In this document: in pieces, positions 17,732-27,096 of the stretch
Layout of the letters: the number at the start of each line of letters is the position of its first letter
How positions within the stretch are numbered: the first letter of the stretch is position 1
Source of the DNA: Candidatus Azambacteria bacterium
GTDB lineage: Bacteria > Patescibacteriota > Minisyncoccia > UBA10092
Assembly: GCA_030646675.1 (NCBI GenBank)
Contig: JAUSKX010000029.1
Span: 1-36,201 of the forward strand
Reading direction: 5' to 3'
DNA length: 36,201 bases
Notes under the pieces: generated by a model
The model's database searches: none
Seen by the model: the letters and a program-made list of their open reading frames with translations, nothing else
Told to the model about the DNA's origin: nothing
Program-made: the position numbers and the translations under genes

Positions 17732-18852
17732 TATTTGACCATTACTGCAACTTCAGCAGCGATTTGGGACATTTCGTCTGTCGTGATTACGGCGATTTTT
17801 ACCGGCGATTCGTCTTTACCGATAAAGCCATCTACACTAATAGTTTTGTTATTTTTTTCATTGTCCAAAACAATCCCCAGATTTTCGAGTTCCGAGCAAA
17901 TTCTTGCGCGCATAATCGCCGAACGCTCGCCGATTGTCGCCGAAAATACCAAAAGAACGGCGCCGTTTAACGCCGCAAAATAAGAACCGATATATTTTTT
18001 GATTTTATAAACCATAATTTCCAGCGCTAGTTTGGCATTTTCATCGCCATTCTTTTCCATTTCCAAAAGTTCTTTCACATCGTTGCTTTTCCCGGATAGC
18101 CCCAAAAGCCCGCATTGAGTATTCAAATAATTTTCCATTTCATCCGGTTCGTAGCCGAATTTTTTTGATAAATAAACAACCGCTCCGGCATCAATGTCGC
18201 CTACCCTGTTTGCCATAACAACGCCCTCAAGCGGAGTAAAACCCATCGAAGTGTCAATGCTTTGGCCTTCTTTAATTGCCACAATGCTTGAACCTCCCCC
18301 CAAATGACAAATTATTATTTTTTCCGGCAGATTGCCGCTGTAAATATTTTTCAATTTGCCGACAACGGATTCGAACGAAATGCCGTGATAGCCGAATCTA
18401 AAAATATCCAGTTCTTCGGCTGTATTTTTGGGAATGCCGTAAAGCCTCGCGCGGGCGGGCATCGAGCCGTGAAACGCGCTATCGGAAACTCCGACAACGG
18501 GAATGCCCGGCAATATTTGTTCAAGCGCTTTCAACTCGGCAAGCATCGGGTTTATATGAAGCGGAGCCTGTTCTTTCGCCGCCTCCAGTTTTGCCATATA
18601 CTCTCCGTCTATAATTTTATTTTGTAAAAAATAACTTCCGGGAGCGACAACGCGAAAACCGATTGCGAAAATTTCATTTGGAGCGCCGATTAATTTTTGT
18701 TCCAAAAGCTGGCCAATAACATATTCGGTGGAATTTTCAATAAGTTTGCCGTTTTCCTTTTCAAAATGCGCGGAAAATACGCATTCACCGTCTTGGTATA
18801 GCGCGTATTTTCTTGATTCGCTTCCGACATTAACTATAAAAATTTTATTCAT
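17731..18852 (-). CDS. ackA: Acetate kinase (divergent)
   Basis: HLGGGSSIVAIKEGQSIDTSMGFTPLEGVVMANRVGDIDAG; immediately downstream of phosphoketolase. Confidence 0.9.
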   Translation of the reverse strand: MNKIFIVNVGSESRKYALYQDGECVFSAHFEKENGKLIENSTEYVIGQLLEQKLIGAPNEIFAIGFRVVAPGSYFLQNKIIDGEYMAKLEAAKEQAPLHINPMLAELKALEQILPGIPVVGVSDSAFHGSMPARARLYGIPKNTAEELDIFRFGYHGISFESVVGKLKNIYSGNLPEKIIICHLGGGSSIVAIKEGQSIDTSMGFTPLEGVVMANRVGDIDAGAVVYLSKKFGYEPDEMENYLNTQCGLLGLSGKSNDVKELLEMEKNGDENAKLALEIMVYKIKKYIGSYFAALNGAVLLVFSATIGERSAIMRARICSELENLGIVLDNEKNNKTISVDGFIGKDESPVKIAVITTDEMSQIAAEVAVMVK

Positions 18853-21167
18853 TTAAATGACTTCCACTGCCAATTTTCTATTTCTTCGGGGTCAACGCCG
18901 TTAATTTTAATATATTCGCGGTGTTCGTTCAATTTTTGTCTGTATTTTTTAATCAAATTTTCCGCTTTGCCTGTTTCCAAAAAACCGCGCTTTGCCATTC
19001 GAGCAAACGCATCAATCGCCAAATGGTACCTGCTGGTTTCGTTTCTTACCTGCATGTCAAAAGGCGTGGTGGTTGAACCGTTTTCAATATAGCCGTGAAC
19101 ACAAAAATTCTCGTTTTTTTCGTAATCGAACAAAAATTGCTTAAGCGTCTGGGGATAGCCGTGAAAATTAAAAATAACCTGTTTATCGTCCGTAAAATAT
19201 TTTACGAAATCAACAGAATTGCCGAGAGCCGAAAGTTCCATGACATTAACAAACCTGACTTTTATTTCCGGCGCTTCGCTCTTTACTATGTCGATTGCCG
19301 CCAAGGATTCTTTGGTTAAATAATCCCCCGCCGCGGCGAAAATAATATGCGGATTTTCTTCGCTCGCGAAATCCCAAATCATCATGCCGCTGTTTAATTC
19401 TTTTTCGGCAAGTTCCGGCGTCAGCCATCGCGGTTCCAATGTTTTCCCGGCAACTATGATATTGATTTTATTTTTTGACGCCAAGCATTTTTTCAAAACA
19501 ACCAGCGCGCTATTGCCATCCGGCGGGAAAAAGACACGGACAAAACCGCCGGGTTTCTGGAGCATGTCGCTGATGAACCCCGGATTCTGGTGCGAAAAAC
19601 CGTTGTGTTCCTGCCGCCAGCCGGATGAAGTGAGAATATAATTAAAAGACGGGATATCACCGCGCCATGGAAATTCCTTCGCCGTTTTTAAAAATTTCGC
19701 GTACTGGTCAGCCATGCTCGCGACAATTTGGATAAATGCTTCATAGGAAGCGAAAACGGCGTGGCGGCCGGTCAAAGCGTACCCCTGCGCCATTCCTTGG
19801 AGCGAATGTTCGCTTAAAAGTTCCATTACTCGCCCATCGGGTGATAAATCTTTATCCCACTCTTTTTGGGGCATCGTGAAAGCGCGGGCGGTCGTCTCGA
19901 AAACCGCGTCTAGTTTATTGGAATAAGTTTCATCGGGAGAAAACAACCGCAGATTTTTGTTTTCTTTGTTTAATTTGAAAACTTCGTTCAAGTACGCTCC
20001 GATGCGGCGCATACTGCTGGAGCCGGCGGCGCCCGGCGCCGCCGCGTCTTCCGAAAATTGTTCCGCCGGCGGAAGAACAAGCGGTTTCATGTTACCGCCA
20101 AGCGCATGCCTACTTTCCCCCATTTTCAAACCGCTTTCCGGAACAAATTCTTTTATTTCATTTATAAATCCCCCTTCGGCAGAAAAAAGTTCATCAAATT
20201 TGTATGAACGAAACCATTTTTCAACCGCTTTCAATTCTATTTTATCCATTTTGGCATTCGGCGCCGGTACCTGGTGGGAAGGAAAATTTCCTTCCATTTT
20301 TATATCGCCAAGTTTTTTTATGCCTGTCCATCCCTTTGGGGTCTTTAAAATAATCATCGGAAATTTACCATCGCCGTTAAATAACTTATTGCTTCTGGCT
20401 AGTTCCCTAATTGATTTTATTGATTGATAACTTTTTTCAAGAGCGTCAATCATTTTTGGATAAACATTGGAGCCTTCAACAATAATCGGTTCGTAGCCAT
20501 AGCCCGTAAATAGCGCTTTCAATTCACGGTTTGTCATTCTGCCAAAAATTGTCGGCCCAGAAATTTTATAGCCATTCAAATGTAAAATAGGCAAAACGGC
20601 GCCGTTTCCAACCGGAGAAATAAGTTTATTCAAATGCCAAGAGGCCGCGAGCGGGCCGGTTTCAGCTTCGCCGTCGCCGATGACACAGGCGGCGATTAAA
20701 TCGGGATTGTCCAAAACTGCGCCGTAAGCGGTGGAAAGCGCGTAGCCGAGTTCCCCGCCTTCCAAAATAACTCCCGGCGCGCCAGGGTTGCTGTGGCTGG
20801 GAAATCCGTACGGCCAGCAGAAATTTTTCACGACATAACCAACGCCCTTTTCATCGCGCGCCGCCTCCGGATAATATTTTTCAAGCGTTCCTTCAAGAAA
20901 TAAATTTGCCTGAAGCGCCGCGAATCCATGCCCGGGACCCATTATAAAAAGAATATCGGCGCGGTGTTTTTTTATTAAATAATTTAAATTGGCGTAAATA
21001 AAATTTATGCCCGGGCAAGTGCCCCAATGGCCCAAAAGCCGCGGCTTGATATCGCCGAAAGAAAGTTTTCTTTTCAATAAAAAATTGTCTTTAAGATAAA
21101 CCTGCGTAGCGGCAAGATAATTTGTTGCCCTGACATATTTTTTTATTGATTCAACGGCGTCAAACAT
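18849..21167 (-). CDS. xfp: Xylulose-5-phosphate/fructose-6-phosphate phosphoketolase
   Basis: GHWGTCPGINFIYANLNYLI, MGPGHGFAALQANLFLEG, GDGEAETGPLAASWHLNK, SGWRQEHNGFSHQNPGF; likely start MFDAVESIKKY at 21167. Confidence 0.95.
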   Translation of the reverse strand: MFDAVESIKKYVRATNYLAATQVYLKDNFLLKRKLSFGDIKPRLLGHWGTCPGINFIYANLNYLIKKHRADILFIMGPGHGFAALQANLFLEGTLEKYYPEAARDEKGVGYVVKNFCWPYGFPSHSNPGAPGVILEGGELGYALSTAYGAVLDNPDLIAACVIGDGEAETGPLAASWHLNKLISPVGNGAVLPILHLNGYKISGPTIFGRMTNRELKALFTGYGYEPIIVEGSNVYPKMIDALEKSYQSIKSIRELARSNKLFNGDGKFPMIILKTPKGWTGIKKLGDIKMEGNFPSHQVPAPNAKMDKIELKAVEKWFRSYKFDELFSAEGGFINEIKEFVPESGLKMGESRHALGGNMKPLVLPPAEQFSEDAAAPGAAGSSSMRRIGAYLNEVFKLNKENKNLRLFSPDETYSNKLDAVFETTARAFTMPQKEWDKDLSPDGRVMELLSEHSLQGMAQGYALTGRHAVFASYEAFIQIVASMADQYAKFLKTAKEFPWRGDIPSFNYILTSSGWRQEHNGFSHQNPGFISDMLQKPGGFVRVFFPPDGNSALVVLKKCLASKNKINIIVAGKTLEPRWLTPELAEKELNSGMMIWDFASEENPHIIFAAAGDYLTKESLAAIDIVKSEAPEIKVRFVNVMELSALGNSVDFVKYFTDDKQVIFNFHGYPQTLKQFLFDYEKNENFCVHGYIENGSTTTPFDMQVRNETSRYHLAIDAFARMAKRGFLETGKAENLIKKYRQKLNEHREYIKINGVDPEEIENWQWKSFK

Positions 21168-21477
21168 TGCGTTTTGAATTATCAAATATAGTAATATCGC
21201 CCTTATCGTATCGTCCCATTTCAAATCCGTCGTAAATAAAATGGTCGCCGTCTTGGCCGAAATAAAGCGCTGTTTTTCTGTCCAGAACTACGATAAAGCC
21301 ACGTAGTCCCGAAGCCGAGGGCAAAATATCAATCCGTCTGACTTTGGAAAAAAGTTCCTGCGCCTCGTTAAACAGCGGGTCGCTGATGCCCATTTTTCTG
21401 GCCATTCTGAGCATCGCCCAACCCGGCCAAAGTTTGAAGATTAATTTTGTAAACCAAGTAATTTTTACTCCGCTCAT
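21160..21477 (-). CDS. Hypothetical protein upstream of phosphoketolase
   Basis: 105 aa ORF, slightly overlaps the xfp start. Confidence 0.55.
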   Translation of the reverse strand: MSGVKITWFTKLIFKLWPGWAMLRMARKMGISDPLFNEAQELFSKVRRIDILPSASGLRGFIVVLDRKTALYFGQDGDHFIYDGFEMGRYDKGDITIFDNSKRNV

Positions 21478-21484
21478 GTGTTTA

Positions 21485-23281
21485 TTATACTTCTTTTTGC
21501 CTTTTGGCGCGAGTACGCGCCAATTCCGTCAGAAATTGTTTTCTCAAGCGGATGCTTTTTGGCGTCACTTCCAAATATTCGTCGTCGTTTATAATCTCTA
21601 AACCGCGTTCAAGAGTAAGTTCCAGCGGCGGAGTTAATGTCAGCGCTTCGTCGGACGCTTTAGAACGCATATTGGTTAATTGCTTGCCTTTTGTCGGATT
21701 AACGGACATGTCGTTGCCCTTGGAGGCATTGCCGATAACCATTCCCGTGTAAACTTCCACGCCGGCGCCGATATATAAAACACCCCTGTCTTGCAAATTA
21801 TATAATGAAAAGCCCAGCGCTTTGCCGTCGGCCATTGAAACCATTGAACATAGCGTTTGCTTGCTAATTTCTCCGGCAAACGGCCGGAAACCGATAACAC
21901 GGCTATACATTATCCCCTCGCCCCTTGTGTCTATAACAAACTCCCCGCGATAGCCCAGCAAGCCCCGTGTCGGAATTTCAAAAATAATTCGCGAGTTGGT
22001 TTGGTCTTGGCTGACATCAATCATACTGCCTTTTCTTTTGGACATTTTTTCTATAACCGTCCCCATCATGTTAGCCGGCACCATAATTGTAACTTCTTCA
22101 AACGGTTCCAATTTTTTCCCTTCTTCTTCTTTATAAATAACCTGCGGCTTGGAAACCTGAAGTTCGTAACCTTCACGCCGCATATTTTCAAGCAAAATGG
22201 CAATGTGCAATTCGCCCCTGCCGTATACTTTAAAGTATTCCGAGGATGAAAAATCAATTTTCAATCCAACATTAACCTCCAATTCTTTTTCCAATCGTTC
22301 TCGTATTTGGCGGCTGGTTACAAGTTTGCCTTCCCGTCCCGCGAAAGGAGAATTATTTACCAAAAAATTAAGCGAAATTGTCGGCTCGTCTATACTAATC
22401 GCCGGCAATGCCTCCTGCGAGACATCGGCGCAAATTGTTTCGCCGATAAAAATGTCGGGCAATCCGGCAATCATAACAATATCTCCGGCAACCGCTTCCG
22501 AAACTTCTTTTCTTTTCAATCCTTCAAAAGTAAATATTTTGTTTATTTTGCCCGGGCGCGTTTCTCCAGTGCTATTTTTTATAAAAACATTTCCGCCGGT
22601 TTTGATAATACCGTCGTAAATTCTGCCTATGGCAAGACGGCCCATAAAATTGTCGTAAGCGAGATTAAACGGCTGAACTCTGAAAGGTTTTTTATTCAAT
22701 TCTTCCGATGATGCTTCGGGAACTTCTTTTAATATAATTTCCAAAAGCGGAGTGAGGTCTTTTGAATCGTCCGCCAAATTCAGTTTGGCAATTCCCTCCT
22801 TGGCGATTGCGTATATCACGGGAAAATCCAACTGGTCGTCATTCGCGCCGAGAGCCATGAAAAGTTCCAGAACTTTTTCATGCGCCCATTCCGGCCGGGC
22901 CGCCGGCTTGTCTATTTTGTTAATAACCACAATCGGTTTCAATCCGAGTTCCAATGATTTTTTCAAAACAAATTTTGTCTGAGGCATCGGCCCTTCCTGC
23001 GCGTCGACAACCAAAAGCACCGAATCAATGGAACGCAGAACGCGCTCGACTTCCGAACCGAAATCAGCGTGCCCTGGGGTGTCCACCAAATTTATTTTGG
23101 TATCCTTATAAAAAATAGAAGCGTTTTTTGAATAAATAGTAATCCCCCGCTCCTGTTCCAAAGCGTTTGAATCCATGCTTATGCCTTCTTCAATCATTCC
23201 TGTCTGGCGAAGTAAAGCATCTGTTAATTTTGTTTTCCCATGGTCAACATGGGCAATAATAGCGATGTTCCTGATTTTCAT
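21485..23281 (-). CDS. typA: GTP-binding protein TypA/BipA
   Basis: [46 protein letters not shown]; true start MKIRNIAII at 23281. Confidence 0.96.
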   Translation of the reverse strand: MKIRNIAIIAHVDHGKTKLTDALLRQTGMIEEGISMDSNALEQERGITIYSKNASIFYKDTKINLVDTPGHADFGSEVERVLRSIDSVLLVVDAQEGPMPQTKFVLKKSLELGLKPIVVINKIDKPAARPEWAHEKVLELFMALGANDDQLDFPVIYAIAKEGIAKLNLADDSKDLTPLLEIILKEVPEASSEELNKKPFRVQPFNLAYDNFMGRLAIGRIYDGIIKTGGNVFIKNSTGETRPGKINKIFTFEGLKRKEVSEAVAGDIVMIAGLPDIFIGETICADVSQEALPAISIDEPTISLNFLVNNSPFAGREGKLVTSRQIRERLEKELEVNVGLKIDFSSSEYFKVYGRGELHIAILLENMRREGYELQVSKPQVIYKEEEGKKLEPFEEVTIMVPANMMGTVIEKMSKRKGSMIDVSQDQTNSRIIFEIPTRGLLGYRGEFVIDTRGEGIMYSRVIGFRPFAGEISKQTLCSMVSMADGKALGFSLYNLQDRGVLYIGAGVEVYTGMVIGNASKGNDMSVNPTKGKQLTNMRSKASDEALTLTPPLELTLERGLEIINDDEYLEVTPKSIRLRKQFLTELARTRAKRQKEV

Positions 23282-23349
23282 AAAAATAAAAAGCCGTTTA
23301 ATCAGCGGCTCTATTTTGCCATAAAAAATCCCAAAAGTCAAAAACAAAA

Positions 23350-23378
23350 GCCCCATAGTTACAGGGCTGTTTTTATAT
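23350..23378 (-). terminator. Rho-independent terminator downstream of 23383-24069 CDS
   Basis: Minus strand AGCCCTGTAACTATGGGGCT followed by a T-rich run. Confidence 0.7.
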
Positions 23379-23382
23379 TTTC

Positions 23383-24069
23383 TTATTCGCCTTTAAGATA
23401 TCTCAAAACAATCATTCTTAATCCTTCAAGATTGATTCTTTCTTTGCTAATAGAAACGTATTCCATCAAATGCGCCAGATTTTCTTTATCTATATTTATC
23501 TTTTTCAATATGGGGATAAAGGTTCTATCTTTAACGGCCGCTATCACAAAAAGAATTCGCGATATCAGTTGAGCTTTTCTATCATCGGAACCAAAAACGC
23601 ACTGTTCGTGGAATTTTTCTATAATCTCCCTGAAAAGTTTTCGCGCGTTTTCGTTGTACAGATTTTTTTCATGTAGCAACTTACCGCACAAGATAACAAG
23701 CATGTCTTTTATATTGTTGTAGGCATAACTACTACCCATTCCGGATCTTATGGAATCAACCATCAAGTCCAATATTCTTTGTTTTTGCGACCCTTGATGC
23801 CGGCACAACTCTCTAAATAGCATGCAGACCGTTTCATAATCATCTATTTTGAGATATGCTTCAACCCTTTTAATAAGCCAATTCACATTGTCTTCCCAAT
23901 CCGGATTAATCTCACTCAAACATGCTTCTCTAACTTCCCTGATTGGCATGTTATCAAATGCTTCTCTATAATCTTTAAACCCCCATCTTACTTCTTCTGT
24001 TTGCATACCCGCTTTTCCTGTTCGTCTAACCGGAAAATCTACAACCCCCACAACTTTCTTCTCTTCCAT
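23383..24069 (-). CDS. Hypothetical protein, helical
   Basis: 228 aa ORF with strong Shine-Dalgarno AAAGGAGG upstream of ATG. Confidence 0.7.
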   Translation of the reverse strand: MEEKKVVGVVDFPVRRTGKAGMQTEEVRWGFKDYREAFDNMPIREVREACLSEINPDWEDNVNWLIKRVEAYLKIDDYETVCMLFRELCRHQGSQKQRILDLMVDSIRSGMGSSYAYNNIKDMLVILCGKLLHEKNLYNENARKLFREIIEKFHEQCVFGSDDRKAQLISRILFVIAAVKDRTFIPILKKINIDKENLAHLMEYVSISKERINLEGLRMIVLRYLKGE

Positions 24070-24161
24070 TTTTGCCTCCTTTACAAGGAACTGATTTTTT
24101 ATCGTCTGCGACGATATACAGAAAATACCATTAAAAGATTAGGCTGTCAACACAACCGGAT

Positions 24162-24380
24162 TTATTTTATCTCAACGATTTTTTGGCGGGAGGTGTGGCC
24201 GATAATAATATTTACGGACGAAAGCGGAACGCCAAAACGATTAGCCAGCGCTTTGATAACCGCCACGTTCGCTTTTCCTTTACTCGGCGGTTCTTTTACG
24301 CAAATTTCAAAATTGGTTTCGCTTAGTTTTTTTATGCTCTCTTCCTTGGAATTCGGTTTTACTTTAACAAAAATTTTCAT
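24162..24380 (-). CDS. DUF167/YggU family protein
   Basis: MKIFVKVKPNSKEES...FEICVKEPPSKGKANVAVIKALANRFGVPLSSVNIIIGHTSRQKIVEI. Confidence 0.93.
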   Translation of the reverse strand: MKIFVKVKPNSKEESIKKLSETNFEICVKEPPSKGKANVAVIKALANRFGVPLSSVNIIIGHTSRQKIVEIK

Positions 24381-24382
24381 AT

Positions 24383-25215
24383 TTAGTATTTATTACTAAA
24401 ATCATTAAGAGCATTAATCAATACTTTGGTCATTTCGCCGACTTGGCCATTACCAATTTTTTTGTTATCTACTTCAACAACCGGAACGATGCCCTTATTG
24501 GTTGCCGTCAGAAATATCTCCGAAGCCGCAAAAAAATCTTTTTCTGGAATTTCTCGCTCTTCTATATCTATCCCTTCTGTTTTGCCAATTTAATAATAAA
24601 ATTTCTGGTTATACCTGAAAGTATGTTTTCTTTCGGAGTAATAATTTTATTATTTTTTACAATAAATAAATTACTGGTTGATGCTTCCAGAAAGTTTCCG
24701 TTTTGGAAGTAAACAATTTCAATCGCTTTATTTTTCTCTTTTATTTTCTGATGTTTTATAGCCGCCACATAATTGGTGGTTTTTGTTAAAGGAAATTGCC
24801 GGTTGTATTTTAGTGTCACTACTTTTGCTCCTTTTGAATAAATTTCCTTAGGAAGATCGATAAATTTTTCAATCAGAATTAAAAATGTTTCGTTTCCGCC
24901 AATATGACTAAAACCATTATCGCTCGGGCCGCCGGTCAAAATAGTTCTAATAACTGATTTTGAAAATTCATTAAGTTTGATGATTTTTTGCAGAATATTT
25001 TTGTACTCATTTTTGGCGATTGGAATTTTTAGATTTAATTCTTTGGCCGAGTTTTGAAGTCTTTCCCAATGCAAATCTAAAAGAAAAGGCTTTTTATTTT
25101 CAGTGCACATAACATCAAAAACACCATAGCCGCGAAGCAAGCCGATATCATACGGGTTAATGCCTACCTTATCCAGAGTGACAATTTTGCCATTAAAATA
25201 ACAATATTTTTTCAT
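24383..25215 (-). pseudogene. Class IV (branched-chain-like) aminotransferase, C-terminus in -1 frame (frameshift)
   Basis: ORF 24568-25215 ends NFIIKLAKQKG*; the -1 frame continues AKTEGIDIEEREIPEKDFFAASEIFLTATNKGIVPVVEVDNKKIGNGQVGEMTKVLINALNDFSNKY*, the expected C-terminal half of the family. Confidence 0.8.
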
Positions 25216-26186
25216 ATGATCACTGTTTTTTGCTTGATGATTTCACGCAGAATTTCTTCAACGCGCTTGATGCTGTTTTTATCGTTTATGGAAATGGCCA
25301 AGACTTTTTTACCTGTTGCTTCAAGCGCTTTTATTTTTTTCTCAATTTCTTTTTCCTCCAATAAATCCGATTTGCTCAAAAAAATGTATTCGGTTTTTTC
25401 CAAAAGTTCTTTGTTGTATGCCCCAAGTTCGTTTCTGATGATTTGATAGTCCCTGGCCGGGTTAACCGATTCCACGGAAATAAAATGGAAGAGAGTTTTT
25501 ACGCGTTCAATATGGCGCAAGAATTTTATGCCAAGACCTTTTCCGCCTGATGCTCCTTCAATAAGCCCCGGGATATCGGCCAAAATTAATTCATAATAAG
25601 TACCAAGATTCGGGTCAAGCGTGGTAAAAGGATAATTGGCCACTTTGCTTTTGGCGCTGGTTAATTCATTAAGCAAGCTTGATTTCCCGACATTCGGCAA
25701 GCCGATAAACCCCACATCGGCTATTAATTTTAATTCGAGCCGCAGTTGATGTTCCTCTCCCTGTGTGCCTTCTTCAAATTCTTTCGGAGACGTATTTGTT
25801 GACGAACGAAATTTGAAATTTCCTTTTCCGCCGATGCCGCTTTTGGCAATCAATGATTGCTGGCCGATTGCCATAATTTCCAAATTTTCTCCAGAAGATA
25901 AATTGTGCACTACCGTGCCAACCGGCACTTTTAAAATAAGATTCTTGCCATCGGCGCCGTCATTAAATTGTTTTTTTCCGTTTTCGCCGTTTTCCGCTTT
26001 TAATTTTTTCTGATAACGAAATTGGTTAAGCGCGCCCAAATCCGACACGCCTTCAAAATAGACACTTCCCCCATTGCCGCCATCGGCGCCGGCCGGCCCG
26101 AGGTTCATTTTGGTATTATTAAAAGCCACGGCTCCGCGGCCGCCATTTCCGGCTTTCACTTCAATTGTAACGTCGTCTATAAGCAT
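25212..26186 (-). CDS. obg: GTPase Obg
   Basis: N-terminal Gly-rich Obg fold, GFIGLPNVGKSSLLNELTSAKSKVANYPFTTLDPNLG, DIPGLIEGASGGKGLGIKFLRHIER. Confidence 0.96.
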   Translation of the reverse strand: MLIDDVTIEVKAGNGGRGAVAFNNTKMNLGPAGADGGNGGSVYFEGVSDLGALNQFRYQKKLKAENGENGKKQFNDGADGKNLILKVPVGTVVHNLSSGENLEIMAIGQQSLIAKSGIGGKGNFKFRSSTNTSPKEFEEGTQGEEHQLRLELKLIADVGFIGLPNVGKSSLLNELTSAKSKVANYPFTTLDPNLGTYYELILADIPGLIEGASGGKGLGIKFLRHIERVKTLFHFISVESVNPARDYQIIRNELGAYNKELLEKTEYIFLSKSDLLEEKEIEKKIKALEATGKKVLAISINDKNSIKRVEEILREIIKQKTVII

Positions 26187-26193
26187 TAAAAAT

Positions 26194-27096
26194 TTATTTT
26201 ATAAACTCATTTACCGTGTCCAAAAATTTTCTCGGGTTGACGCTGGCTCCGTTAATCTTAACAGTAAAATGAAGATGCGGGGCAAGAGAATAGCCGGTTG
26301 AACCGACAAGGCCGATAATTTCTCCTCTTTTTACTTTAGAATTTACAACGGTTTTAATTTCGGAAAGGTGAAGATATCCGGAAAATATTCCCAAACCGTG
26401 GTCAATTATCACGGTTTTCCCATAATCCGGGAGCTCTCCGATAAACTGCGCGACACCGTCGTTAATGCTGAAAACAGAATCGCCCAAATCCGCCTTTAAG
26501 TCAACTCCGAAGTGGCGCACGCTTCCGCCCGAAGATTGTCTCAAAGTTCCAAAATTCCCGACATCAGTCCATTTTTTGAGCGGATTTATAAAAGACTCGC
26601 TGAACCCGATTTTCGGAGTAAATATCTTGAATATCGAATCGAGAGTCGGTTTGTCGTTAGAAATAATATTATTGATAAGAGCCGCGGCGCCTATTCCTTG
26701 TTTAGTCATTTCTTTGGAAACAACAAGTTTTGTCTTTTTAACCGGACCAAGTAAAATAGTTAACTGGCTGGTTAATTCTTCTCCGGATGCAAGCTTAACA
26801 TAAAATGGTATTTTTTCCGGCTTTGATTTTGCGTCAATCCCGATAATCGCGAAATAACTTAACCCACGGCGAAAAAATGAAACCGGCTTTGAGCCAAGCC
26901 GGGCTTCTGCCGGAGCGCGCCAAACACCGTCAAGACGGACAACCAGCACATCCCCTTGTTCAATTTTTTCGCCGGAAAATACCAACTTTGGCCCTTCGAT
27001 AAATTTCCATGCAAAAAAAAGAGACGCCGCAATAATAATGCCAGCGACAAAGAACAAAATGGTTAAAAATTTTTTACGTTTGATTTTGAACTTCAT
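26194..27096 (-). CDS. M23 family metallopeptidase
   Basis: HFGVDLKADLGDSVFSINDGVAQFIGELPDYGKTVIIDHGLGIFSGYLHL ... GSTGYSLAPHLHFTV. Confidence 0.94.
   Translation of the reverse strand: MKFKIKRKKFLTILFFVAGIIIAASLFFAWKFIEGPKLVFSGEKIEQGDVLVVRLDGVWRAPAEARLGSKPVSFFRRGLSYFAIIGIDAKSKPEKIPFYVKLASGEELTSQLTILLGPVKKTKLVVSKEMTKQGIGAAALINNIISNDKPTLDSIFKIFTPKIGFSESFINPLKKWTDVGNFGTLRQSSGGSVRHFGVDLKADLGDSVFSINDGVAQFIGELPDYGKTVIIDHGLGIFSGYLHLSEIKTVVNSKVKRGEIIGLVGSTGYSLAPHLHFTVKINGASVNPRKFLDTVNEFIK

Noticed and set aside
19957-20427. Plus-strand 156-aa ORF
   Set aside because: Antisense to the strongly supported phosphoketolase gene.
24100-24116. Small hairpin tatcgtc-tgc-gacgata upstream of the 23383-24069 gene
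   Set aside because: Short (7-bp) stem, common by chance in intergenic DNA; no supporting context.
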